19,317 nucleotides of DNA from JBBQIY01 sp964553035 (GTDB taxonomy: Bacteria > Verrucomicrobiota > Kiritimatiellia > RFP12 > UBA3636). Positions 8,903-16,541 of the stretch are shown here, piece after piece. The stretch spans positions 1 to 19,317 of the forward strand of contig CAZKJH010000075.1 in the NCBI GenBank assembly GCA_964553035.1, read 5' to 3'. Position numbers and translations under genes: made by a program. Below the pieces are notes generated by a model, which ran no database searches, was not told where the DNA came from, and saw only the letters and a list, made by a program, of their open reading frames with translations. The stretch's first letter is position 1. Every line of letters starts with the position of its first letter.

Positions 8903-9060
8903 GGGCAGCTTGGCGGACACGAGTCAGCATCAGGAATCGAATAGGCCTGTCTCATGGAGCGTGAAGCCCGATTGATCAGGAATAATGCCCAAATGGAAGA
9001 ATGCCGTGCCAACTCCAGAAAAAGGGCGATGTATTAGGATGCCACATTTTCTTGCTGAAT

Positions 9061-9127
9061 GTTAAAAAAGGACATAAATGAGGTAATAGCGGATATAGAC
9101 TTGTTTTGTCAACCTGATATGCTAGGC
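9061..9127 (+). promoter_or_regulatory. Promoter and AraC-type activator element for the plus operon
   Basis: This element begins GTTAAAAAAGGACATAAAT and contains direct half-sites GGACATAAAT (9070-9079) and GGATATAGAC (9091-9100), 21 bp apart. An extended -10 (TGATATGCT, 9115-9123) follows 17 bases after the second half-site. No good -35 is present, which fits an activator-dependent promoter. The predicted start site near 9130 leaves a leader of about 43 nt before the ATG at 9173. It is the mirror copy of the element at 8720-8786, so both operons are probably co-induced by one regulator encoded elsewhere. Confidence 0.6.
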
Positions 9128-9172
9128 AACTAGTAGTTACAGGAACTTGTTTGTTTATAAAGGAGATTGATT

Positions 9173-10036
9173 ATGATTGGCACAGTACCTAAGACGGCAC
9201 TTTCAGAATGTGTTATCGGGGACACCTTGCGGGATCACCTTTGGATGTGGGGGCATGACTCTGGGGTTTTTGACGGTCCGGATGCGAAGGAACCGTACAA
9301 CATCCCTGGAAGTCCTCCGATTAGTATGGCCGACGGCATTAAAGAGATGGGCATTCCAAACGTCTGTGTGATCCGTAGTGAGGTCGGAAACGATGAATAC
9401 AATCGGCAGTTCCAGAACGTGAAGCGAATTGCCTGGACTGTTTCCATGGGTGCCGGCAATTCGTATCCGCGCCTAAAAGAATACGTTTTCGGGTTGCGTG
9501 ACACGACGCCCAACCTGACAGGCTATTATCTTGATGACTTTTTCAGGTTTCATGAAAGGCCTGATTTTGACAGGGATTCCGAAATTGTGCCCGCACCAGC
9601 CGTGCTTTCCCTTGAGGCTCTCAAGCAGCTCTATGATGAGACACTGGCTTACAAACGGCGCCTCAATCTGGCTATCGTCTTGTACACCCACCTGCTCTGT
9701 CCTGCGATCAAACCGTATATGAAATACGTCGACACGGTTTCTCTCTGGATATGGTCTGGGGCTAACATCGAGAAGATCGAGGAAAATTTCAAGAAATACC
9801 GTTCGCTGGTGCCTGATAAGCCGACACTACTCGGCATCTACATGTGGGATTTTGGCGGCAAGAAGGAGCTGGATGTAAGTTTCATGGTGAAGCAGCTCGC
9901 TTTTGCGCTGAAGCTTTACAAAGAGAAGCAGATCGACGGAATGATTTTTCACTGCACACCGCTTGCCAACAAAGGTCTCCCCGCGGTAGAATATGCCAGA
10001 AAATGGATTGCGGAACACGGCGACTTAAAACGCTAA
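9173..10036 (+). CDS. Uncharacterised cytoplasmic protein, possible TIM barrel
   Basis: I do not recognise a named family for this 287-residue protein. It has no signal peptide or membrane segment. Alternating hydrophobic strands and helices suggest a TIM-barrel-like fold. Strand-end motifs carry acidic and aromatic residues often seen in glycosidase active sites: GYYLDDFF (D121, D122), DTVSLWIW, GIYMWDFGG (D226) and MIFHCTP (H260). The ATG at 9173 is chosen because AAGGAG lies 7 nt before it; a TTG at 9167 is weaker. It is the first gene after the plus-strand promoter element and lies 11 nt before the acetylesterase gene, so it belongs to the same induced operon. A role as a cytoplasmic glycoside hydrolase is a guess. 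Confidence 0.72.
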   Translation: MIGTVPKTALSECVIGDTLRDHLWMWGHDSGVFDGPDAKEPYNIPGSPPISMADGIKEMGIPNVCVIRSEVGNDEYNRQFQNVKRIAWTVSMGAGNSYPRLKEYVFGLRDTTPNLTGYYLDDFFRFHERPDFDRDSEIVPAPAVLSLEALKQLYDETLAYKRRLNLAIVLYTHLLCPAIKPYMKYVDTVSLWIWSGANIEKIEENFKKYRSLVPDKPTLLGIYMWDFGGKKELDVSFMVKQLAFALKLYKEKQIDGMIFHCTPLANKGLPAVEYARKWIAEHGDLKR

Positions 10037-10047
10037 AAAGGTCTAAT

Positions 10048-12147
10048 ATGCAATTTTTCATACGCGCACTATCGAGGCTGTCGATCCTCACCCTTATTGC
10101 TATTTCCGGTGCGGCCGAACCCGCTGCCGAGACCCTCCGCGCCTCGCTGGCAGTGGTTTCGTGTCTGCCGCCCGAAGAGTTTGAAACTGACCTGCTCTGG
10201 CGGTTCAGGCTGGATCCGAAAAATATCGGTCTTGTCGAGAAGTGGCAGGAACAGACCCAGGAGCAGACGGAGACTTGGGACTTGATACGAACCGACACAT
10301 GTTGGGAAATACAAGCTGGCGACGAAAATCATCTTTCGGCTGCAACGCGGGTGCAACTGAACGCTTATGACGGCATTGCTTGGTATTCCCTACGCTATGC
10401 AATCCCAGCCCGACTAAAAGGGCGTAAGTTGACGTTGCGATTTGGGGCTGTGGATGAATCCTGCCGGGTTTATGTCAACGGCCAACCGGCCGGTCAGCAT
10501 CTGTTCGAAAAGGAAAATGACTGGAAAACTCCTTTTGAAATAAACATCGCCGATTTCATTGACTGGAATCTACCCGAGCAACACGTAGCCATCCGGGTGG
10601 AAGACAAATCCGGACTCGGCGGCATCTGGAAACGCGTTTGGCTGGTTGTGGCCGAGACAGGAAGTTTGAGGCTTCCGGAAGTGCTGGGCAGCCATATGGT
10701 TCTGCAGTGCGGAATTCCAGTGCCCGTGTGGGGAGAGGAGGCACCAGGCGAAACGGTGAGGGTTCTCTTCTGCAATCAAGAGAAGACGACCCGGGCGGAC
10801 GAACAAGGCCGCTGGCAGGTTAAGCTGGATGCAATGAAGGCCGGCGGGCCATACGACTTGCGAATCGTCGGTGCCAGCGGAGCTGAACGGCTGCTCCAAG
10901 ACGTGCTGGTGGGAGAAGTGTGGGTTGGATCTGGCCAATCGAACATGGAACGCACAAGCGATCAGTTTCAAAATGATCCTGGGCTCGACCGAATGATTCA
11001 AGCGGCTCCGTATCCGAGTCTGCGGATTTTTTATAACAAGCGATGGCAGGTTTCTTCAACCACTAATCTGGCTTCCTTTTCGGCTCTGATGACCGCGTTC
11101 GGCATCCGCCTTCAACAGGATCTGAACACGCCGGTCGGATTGCTGGTCGGCGCGAGCGGAGGCACTCCGTCTTCTGTATGGGTTCCCGAAGAAGACTACC
11201 GTGCCGATGTTGCCTGCAAAGAGGCTGCCGAAAAATATGCACGCAGCTACGATCTGGAATTGGCTCTCAAACGCCATGCCACCTTTATGGCAGGATGGGA
11301 CCAGATGGTAGCTGACGCTAAAAAAGCCGGTAACCCGGCACCACGGATGCCGTACGCGCCCGTGGCAGCAGGCGAATCCTATCGAGGTGGAATCGGCGAG
11401 CTTTTTGAAACGACTATTCGTCCGTTCATCCCGTATGCCATCCGTGGAGTGCTTTGGGATCAGGGCGAGGGAGGATCCTGCATTACCGGGGTCGATCAGG
11501 ACAAGGTTATGGCTGCGTTAATTGCCGGGTGGCGCCGGCAGTGGGGTCAGGGGGATTTCCCGTTTCTCTACGTGCAGAAGCCGAGCGGAGGCGGATGTGC
11601 GTATGATCTGGAGAATCCCATCAACAAGTATGCCGATGCCTTCTGTCCGCTTCCTGAAGAAATGCCGAAAACGGCTGATGGCTTATACCGTGACACCTAT
11701 GTCCGTCTCATTCAATGCACAAATGCGTTCATGGTCACCGCCACTGATCTTGTGAGTGGTGGGCATCCGCCACTCAAGTCGAGTTACGGTGCTCGTGCGG
11801 TTCGAGTGGCGTTGGGCGGCGTGTATGGCAAGCCGCTGGAGGTTTACGGGCCTGTGCTCAGAAAATACGTCATTGAGGGTGACAGAATTCGGCTGTCCTA
11901 TGAACATGTGGGCAAGGGGCTGGTATTCCGAAACGGGGAAAAACTCCAAGGTTTTGCTCTGGCCGGCACCAATTGCGTTTATCACTGGGCGGATGCGACG
12001 ATTGAAGGAGAAACAGTTGTCGTGTCTACTGCGCACGTTCCCAATCCTGTTGCCGTGCGCTATGCCTGGGGCAGAACTCATCCTTGGGCCAATCTGTTCA
12101 ACAAGGACGGATTGCCGGCTCTGGCTTTCCGGACTGATGCGTGGTAG
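10048..12147 (+). CDS. Secreted sialate O-acetylesterase (SASA) with N-terminal jelly-roll domain
   Basis: This 699-residue enzyme of the SASA family removes acetyl groups from sugars, not necessarily from sialic acid. A signal peptide covers about 1-22. Residues about 45-203 are a jelly-roll-like accessory domain nearly identical in motifs to the C-terminus of DUF4838 protein B (GAVDESC, VNGQPAG, NDWKTPFEI, GGIWKRVWLV). The esterase follows: HMVLQ, then GQSNM with nucleophile S298, WDQGE (470-474) and GGHP with likely catalytic H573. It ends with a YAWG..P..NL..K.GLPA..FRTD-type tail. The start at 10048 has AAAAGG 6 nt upstream; the frame is open further upstream but overlaps the previous gene. 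It probably de-acetylates the glycan attacked by the divergent operon. Confidence 0.93.
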   Translation: MQFFIRALSRLSILTLIAISGAAEPAAETLRASLAVVSCLPPEEFETDLLWRFRLDPKNIGLVEKWQEQTQEQTETWDLIRTDTCWEIQAGDENHLSAATRVQLNAYDGIAWYSLRYAIPARLKGRKLTLRFGAVDESCRVYVNGQPAGQHLFEKENDWKTPFEINIADFIDWNLPEQHVAIRVEDKSGLGGIWKRVWLVVAETGSLRLPEVLGSHMVLQCGIPVPVWGEEAPGETVRVLFCNQEKTTRADEQGRWQVKLDAMKAGGPYDLRIVGASGAERLLQDVLVGEVWVGSGQSNMERTSDQFQNDPGLDRMIQAAPYPSLRIFYNKRWQVSSTTNLASFSALMTAFGIRLQQDLNTPVGLLVGASGGTPSSVWVPEEDYRADVACKEAAEKYARSYDLELALKRHATFMAGWDQMVADAKKAGNPAPRMPYAPVAAGESYRGGIGELFETTIRPFIPYAIRGVLWDQGEGGSCITGVDQDKVMAALIAGWRRQWGQGDFPFLYVQKPSGGGCAYDLENPINKYADAFCPLPEEMPKTADGLYRDTYVRLIQCTNAFMVTATDLVSGGHPPLKSSYGARAVRVALGGVYGKPLEVYGPVLRKYVIEGDRIRLSYEHVGKGLVFRNGEKLQGFALAGTNCVYHWADATIEGETVVVSTAHVPNPVAVRYAWGRTHPWANLFNKDGLPALAFRTDAW

Positions 12148-12161
12148 GCATCTTCGGATGC
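12148..12161. terminator. UUCG-tetraloop hairpin after the acetylesterase gene
   Basis: GCATC-TTCG-GATGC starts directly after the TAG stop. The C(UUCG)G tetraloop is exceptionally stable in RNA. No T run follows, so it is either a weak terminator or an mRNA 3' stabiliser. It sits in the 57-bp gap between convergent genes. Confidence 0.35.
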
Positions 12162-12204
12162 AGGATTCGGGCAGCATTCTTCTCTTTCATCTGCAATTGA
12201 TGAG

Positions 12205-13299
12205 TCAATTGATCGTAATAATAATCCGTTCAAAATCAGATTTAGATGCTGGATTGACTTTGCTAAATACGCAAGCGTATCCCTGATAGGGAGCGTGATC
12301 GACATAATGTGACAGGCCGAGATTCATACTTTTTTTTACTTCAGCGGCTACCGACACAGATCGGTTCCCGAAAATGGGACCTTCTATGATTATTTGCTGT
12401 ACCGATTCCGGGAATTGAGACACCGCATCACCATAGGGAAGGCGGACAATTGCTTTGTTTTTTTGATGTACGACAAGTGTATAGGGCTTTAGTATTTCTT
12501 TTTGTTCACTGACAAGTTTTTCGGGAGGAAAGGTATGTGAAGCATTAAATCTTAGGCTACAGTCCATGGCGGTCGGGTGACTGATTTGCGGAGGATCGAC
12601 GACCCAGTACCAGATTTGTATCGTATTCTTGACGAAAGCATAATTCATCCCTAGCATCGCACCGTCATCAAGCGAGGCTTCGTATTCAAGGAGTGTTGGG
12701 GAAGTTGTTGGCGCAGGGAATTTTTCGAATTTAGTGATGTATCGACGATTCGTTCGCCACGGGTTGAGGGTTGTATAACGACAGCTAAAGTTAAAAGGGA
12801 TAGGCTTCCCAACGGCTTCTCCGGATTCCATGCACTGAATTTCCATTGATCCATCTTCTTTCACCTTTGCCGTGAAGTTTTCATGCGAATAGACGGCATG
12901 GTAGGATTTAGGGTCGCCCGTAATGAAGACGGGAAGGATCGCTGGTGATGTACCCTTTGTTTGAGCAGTGCCTTTTGATAGTTTGTCAAGTTCTTGGGCC
13001 AAGACCTGATCTGCCTGGACCAGCATCGGCAATCGGACGTTGTGTTTTTGACCGTCTTCGTACTTGAGAATGGCGTTTTCGCCTTCAATCCTTATGAATT
13101 CCGCCTTAATCTGATGCCCGGTCAGGCTTGTCCATACACGCAAATCAGTGGGGTTTTCTGTCGGAGCCGCCATTGCCATGGCTGCAAACAATAGCGATAT
13201 GACAAGCATACCGAACAAGGTCTCTTTTTGTACCTTTATGAACGTAAAGGACAATGGGCTTAACTGTATAATCAGTAGCATCCGGGAAAGGGTTTTCAT
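12205..13299 (-). CDS. SHD1-domain protein, probably exported, function unknown
   Basis: This is a 364-residue protein. Residues about 52-106 (RVWTSLTGHQIKAEF, LKYEDGQKHNVRLPML) match the SLA1 homology domain 1 pattern, a small SH3-like fold frequent in PVC secreted proteins. The following 250 residues are beta-rich, with no family I recognise (IQIWYWVVDPPQ, FGNRSVSVAAEV). The N-terminus has a hydrophobic stretch at 31-45 (MLVISLLFAAMAMAA) that looks like a signal peptide, preceded by 30 residues with another hydrophobic stretch. The start at 13299 is supported by an ATGA overlap with the BNR gene stop; a start at 13209 would give a cleaner signal peptide but has no good ribosome site. It is the last gene of a three-gene operon. 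Confidence 0.75.
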   Translation of the reverse strand: MKTLSRMLLIIQLSPLSFTFIKVQKETLFGMLVISLLFAAMAMAAPTENPTDLRVWTSLTGHQIKAEFIRIEGENAILKYEDGQKHNVRLPMLVQADQVLAQELDKLSKGTAQTKGTSPAILPVFITGDPKSYHAVYSHENFTAKVKEDGSMEIQCMESGEAVGKPIPFNFSCRYTTLNPWRTNRRYITKFEKFPAPTTSPTLLEYEASLDDGAMLGMNYAFVKNTIQIWYWVVDPPQISHPTAMDCSLRFNASHTFPPEKLVSEQKEILKPYTLVVHQKNKAIVRLPYGDAVSQFPESVQQIIIEGPIFGNRSVSVAAEVKKSMNLGLSHYVDHAPYQGYACVFSKVNPASKSDFERIIITIN

Positions 13300-14447
13300 T
13301 CTTTTTTCAATCCACCGGTCCTGCTGACAAGCATTTTCAGACGAAGGTCTTTTGATGGTGTTCTCGTCGCAATGACATCTTCTTCCCTGAACGATGCCAT
13401 GAGAATAGCCCCTTCTTTGTAGCGCTGGTAATCATAGATGATCCGAATCAACCCGTCTTTATCCTGACTACCGTCAGGATAGGAAACACCAGCCCGCTCG
13501 TCGAGGAGAAGCCCGCCTTTCCAAATCACACCGTCATCGTCTGAAATGAAAGCGGTGAGATGGGAGCGCGGACGCGATGAGCGGCCATCTATGAAAAGTT
13601 TCACGGCTTCTTCACATGTGATGTCGGCATGGTTGACCAGAAGTAGATTCCCTGACGAGAGCCTCCTGATGAAAAATCTAGAGTTTGGCCCTCCCAGGTT
13701 CGAATTCTCACCTGGACTCCACGTCTTCCCTTGATCACTGGAAAAGCTCTGCCCTATTCCGTACAAGGTTCTGACAAGCATCCACAATCGACCGTCCCTC
13801 AGTTCGACAATCATGTGCTCATCAAAACACCTGTGCGGAATGTTGGCGCTACCTTGGAGATGGAAGGATTTGCCATTATCCATGGAAAGCGTCATGTTGG
13901 AGAAACGGACGGACTTCAACTCATCCAACTTCGGTTCCATATATTCCCAAACCGCCGTCGGTAGTGCCCATTCACCTGACGAGAGAACGGTTGGTTTGTT
14001 CATCATGACCCCGTCCGCAATACGAACAGGCGCAGAGAATTCAGGATTGGCGACACCGGAGTTTTCGGTCCAGGCTCCCCAAACTCCCGCCCTGCCATCA
14101 TGTATTTTCCCTGTCTGTTCACTGTCTGACTGCGACCAGAACCACCAAAGTCGCCCCTGCGGATCGTGCCAAATCACGGGATCGTATGCGCGTACTTTTC
14201 CGGGCGGATCAACGATTGCGACAGGCTCAGACCATGTCCGACCACCGTCATGGCTGGACACAAGCAGGACAAAGTTGTCCGATCCTTCGCCCAGTCCTCC
14301 CGAATACCAGGTCGCCCAAAGACGTCCGTTCGGAGCCGCCTCGATGCCGGGTATCCCCTGAAACTGTCGATGGGCGGTATAATGCTTAACAGCGTCTGGG
14401 GCTGATATCTTTATCGGTTCCAATGAACTTGCGGAGTTTGTACTCAT
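13296..14447 (-). CDS. BNR/Asp-box sialidase-fold protein, cytoplasmic
   Basis: This 383-residue six-bladed-propeller protein has at least four Asp-box motifs: SSHDGGRTW, SMDNGKSF, SSDQGKTW and SDDDGVIW. It shows further features of the BNR_2 family, such as DGRLWMLVRT and VSYPDGSQDKDG. Family members include sialidases and other exo-glycosidases. The N-terminal RIP-type arginine motif of true sialidases appears as FQGIPG, so sialidase activity is doubtful. There is no signal peptide. The ATG at 14447 is taken; an in-frame TTG lies one codon upstream. It follows the amidohydrolase gene by 15 nt and overlaps the SHD1 gene by 4 nt. A role in intracellular breakdown of a short glycoside is inferred. 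Confidence 0.85.
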   Translation of the reverse strand: MSTNSASSLEPIKISAPDAVKHYTAHRQFQGIPGIEAAPNGRLWATWYSGGLGEGSDNFVLLVSSHDGGRTWSEPVAIVDPPGKVRAYDPVIWHDPQGRLWWFWSQSDSEQTGKIHDGRAGVWGAWTENSGVANPEFSAPVRIADGVMMNKPTVLSSGEWALPTAVWEYMEPKLDELKSVRFSNMTLSMDNGKSFHLQGSANIPHRCFDEHMIVELRDGRLWMLVRTLYGIGQSFSSDQGKTWSPGENSNLGGPNSRFFIRRLSSGNLLLVNHADITCEEAVKLFIDGRSSRPRSHLTAFISDDDGVIWKGGLLLDERAGVSYPDGSQDKDGLIRIIYDYQRYKEGAILMASFREEDVIATRTPSKDLRLKMLVSRTGGLKKE

Positions 14448-14462
14448 CAAGGAGAGCCTTTC

Positions 14463-15371
14463 TTAATAGTTTTTCTGTTTGACGTGGGTAGCGACAGCAG
14501 CTTCAAGCTTGAACAAGCGGATAGCATTAGTCGATTCAATTTTATCGAGAGCAGATGGGGAGAGTCGCTTGGTGACGCGCAGATCACGGATCAAGGCAAC
14601 TGTGCACCACATGCTGTCGACGTCGCTACGGCGGCAAGAGTCGGTGCCGAACATCAGTTTATCCTGAAACTCTTCAAGGAATGTGATGCTAAAGGCGGGG
14701 TCACGGGTAAGGGCGTTGTGCCCACTGCCGGCGGAGATGTCGGCCCAGAGATTGGAGTATTGACGCATCAGGCGCGGTACTGCACCGCCGGGTTTGATGG
14801 GGCCGGGCGGATAGCTTGCACGCAGGGGCGCCGGAACATCCGATGAAATCTCAGCCCAGAAGGTCGGGCCATGGCCGATGAAAGTTGTCTCCGGACAGGC
14901 CTGCAAAGCGTGCTCAAGTTGGGGTAGGCCAAGGCTATCACACAAACCGTAACCGTAAGGAACGTCCTTCATGTCGAAGAGAATGGGGAAACCGAATTCG
15001 CCAGCTTGGCGGAAGAGGTTAAGGCAACGCGGATCGTCGGTAGCCATTTTAGGAAGACACTCGCCGAGGCCAATGCAACCCCGGGCTGCAAATTCAGCCA
15101 GTCGGGGGCGAAAGTTCATCGCGGGGTTATTGCCGAAACGAGGATCGATGTTGCAAAAAGGGAGAAGCCGATCAGGATACCGAGAACATGTGTTGAGGAC
15201 GTCCTCGGTCGTGCTCTCGAGGTAGGCACCCTCTGGATGTTCACTAAGTGCGAGAACACAGGTGATGTCAACCCCCCAAGCGTCCATTTTTGCAATCAGG
15301 TTGGTGGCATCGATGAATTCGTGCCGGTCTGGCGCAACGCGACCGATGTGGCCATGTACATCAATTAGCAT
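14463..15371 (-). CDS. Amidohydrolase-family metal-dependent hydrolase
   Basis: This 302-residue TIM-barrel hydrolase is of the amidohydrolase-2 type. Metal-site motifs are DVHGH (H6, H8), IGHGP (H167) and FGTDS (D244). E104 in GCIGLGE and D133 in ILFDM sit near positions where other members have metal ligands; the usual His after PILF is Asp here. Members hydrolyse lactones, decarboxylate or deaminate small cyclic substrates. There is no signal peptide. It is the first gene of the amidohydrolase-BNR-SHD1 operon. With the BNR protein it may act on a sugar lactone or anhydro-sugar, but this is inference. No strong promoter or Shine-Dalgarno site is seen upstream. Confidence 0.85.
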   Translation of the reverse strand: MLIDVHGHIGRVAPDRHEFIDATNLIAKMDAWGVDITCVLALSEHPEGAYLESTTEDVLNTCSRYPDRLLPFCNIDPRFGNNPAMNFRPRLAEFAARGCIGLGECLPKMATDDPRCLNLFRQAGEFGFPILFDMKDVPYGYGLCDSLGLPQLEHALQACPETTFIGHGPTFWAEISSDVPAPLRASYPPGPIKPGGAVPRLMRQYSNLWADISAGSGHNALTRDPAFSITFLEEFQDKLMFGTDSCRRSDVDSMWCTVALIRDLRVTKRLSPSALDKIESTNAIRLFKLEAAVATHVKQKNY

Positions 15372-15413
15372 GGTTATTTCGTACCCTTCAGCAGCTTACA
15401 CTTATGATCTCAT

Positions 15414-15456
15414 GAATTCGATTGCTGTTTGCAAATTTTTGAAAAAACCCGAATTC
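15414..15456. repeat. 7-bp inverted repeat upstream of the amidohydrolase operon
   Basis: GAATTCG (15414-15420) and CGAATTC (15450-15456) are perfect inverted copies 29 bases apart, 43-85 bp upstream of the amidohydrolase start. It could be an operator for this operon. The rest of the 295-base gap 15372-15666 shows no gene and no convincing sigma-70 promoter. Confidence 0.25.
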
Positions 15457-15564
15457 TTGAGTGAGAAAGCAGCCTCACTTCAAGTCAACAAATGAGTAAA
15501 GTAGCATTTCATCTCGTAAAACACAAGTCGAAGTGAAGAGGTTCACAATTCTGGAAAAATTCTC

Positions 15565-15636
15565 ACCATGAAGAGCGCGATGAACACGAACCTTTTCTGA
15601 ATTTCTCCTCTGCGAACCCCTGCGTCTCTCTGCGCG
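15565..15636. repeat. Short-period repeat tract (9-nt and 10-nt units)
   Basis: Bases 15565-15591 read as three 9-nt units resembling A-C-CACGAAG (accatgaag, agcgcgatg, aacacgaac). Bases 15607-15636 are three 10-nt units with CTGCG at exactly 15610, 15620 and 15630. Such CACGAAG and CTCTGCG micro-repeats are, from general memory, common between genes in environmental bacteria and of unknown function. The tract lies between two minus operons. Confidence 0.5.
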
Positions 15637-15666
15637 AAAAAGTTCTAAGGACATCTGCTGCGGTGA

Positions 15667-16536
15667 CTAGAACGCTCCGTTGACAAGGCCGACAAGGATG
15701 TTATGCACAATATTCGCTAGGTAGTAGATGATGAGTGGGGTGAGGTCGAACATGCCGATCACCAGCGGCGTCTTCAAGAAAATACGCGAAAAGGCACTGA
15801 GCCATTCGTTCGCCATACCCATGATGGGAAGTTTTCCAGTGACGAGCCCACCAATGGAGATAATGACGAGAGCCACGATTGCGGATTTGAGGAGTAGCAG
15901 GATGTCGACGATAGCGAGAAGACCGAGTTGCAACACCAGAAGAGGTTTGTCGACAATCGACGGTAAGATCGCGCTGCCGCCCGACGCTGTGACTCCTAAT
16001 GATCCTACGGATGCCATGTACATCAGCGATGTTGAAAGTAGTAGGCAGGCAGACGTCGCAATGGCGGAGTATTCGAGCTTGGGAATGGACAATGGGAAGC
16101 AGACGGTGTCAAGACACTCAACCACAGCGTTTTTTGACCACTTCCCAAAACGCAGCATCATGAAGATGCGGATGATATTGATCTGGCAGACAATCACGAC
16201 AAACGTCATCAGGCTGAAGAGTGCGGATCGTGGGAGTGACTTCAGGTTAGCGGACAGATTGTTGTAGCCGATTTTAAAGGACAGCGCGTTGTTGCTTGCC
16301 TTTGCGAAAGCGCAGTGGAGAAGGAAGGTGAAGGCAACCAGAATTGCGGCCGCAACCCAATCGGGGCATTTCGGTGCGATGGACTGGACAAAAGTGACGG
16401 GTTTGAAGAGAAGTGTACGTGCGCGGTTGACGTAGAGGTTGAAGAAAACATCCTTGTTGAAGCACGATGCAACGTAGATCCAGAGGAGAATTTGGGCGGC
16501 GAGAAAGACCCAAAAGAGTAAGGGTTGATTGGTCAT
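15667..16536 (-). CDS. YggT-like integral membrane protein
   Basis: This 289-residue polytopic membrane protein has hydrophobic segments near residues 6-24, 59-80, 103-126, 156-176, 200-240 and 262-286. Two internal segments resemble the duplicated YggT unit: RTLLFKPVTFVQSIAPK followed by a membrane helix, and FSRIFLKTPLVIGMFDLTP followed by another. It is much longer than typical YggT proteins (about 90-190 residues). YggT proteins are membrane proteins of poorly defined function, so no role is assigned. It starts 5 nt after the rnhC stop and is certainly cotranscribed with it. No strong ribosome site is visible, which suggests translational coupling. Confidence 0.75.
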   Translation of the reverse strand: MTNQPLLFWVFLAAQILLWIYVASCFNKDVFFNLYVNRARTLLFKPVTFVQSIAPKCPDWVAAAILVAFTFLLHCAFAKASNNALSFKIGYNNLSANLKSLPRSALFSLMTFVVIVCQINIIRIFMMLRFGKWSKNAVVECLDTVCFPLSIPKLEYSAIATSACLLLSTSLMYMASVGSLGVTASGGSAILPSIVDKPLLVLQLGLLAIVDILLLLKSAIVALVIISIGGLVTGKLPIMGMANEWLSAFSRIFLKTPLVIGMFDLTPLIIYYLANIVHNILVGLVNGAF

Positions 16537-16541
16537 GCGTT

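Noticed and set aside
8790..8928. Direct repeat GAGTCAGC at 8790 and 8921
   Set aside because: Eight bases in an AT-rich intergenic region can recur by chance, and no symmetry or promoter relation is seen.
9844..10047. Upstream extension of the acetylesterase frame
   Set aside because: It overlaps the previous gene. A signal peptide and ribosome site mark the ATG at 10048.
15607..15636. Possible CRISPR-like array
   Set aside because: The units are only 10 nt and directly tandem, with no spacers and no cas genes.
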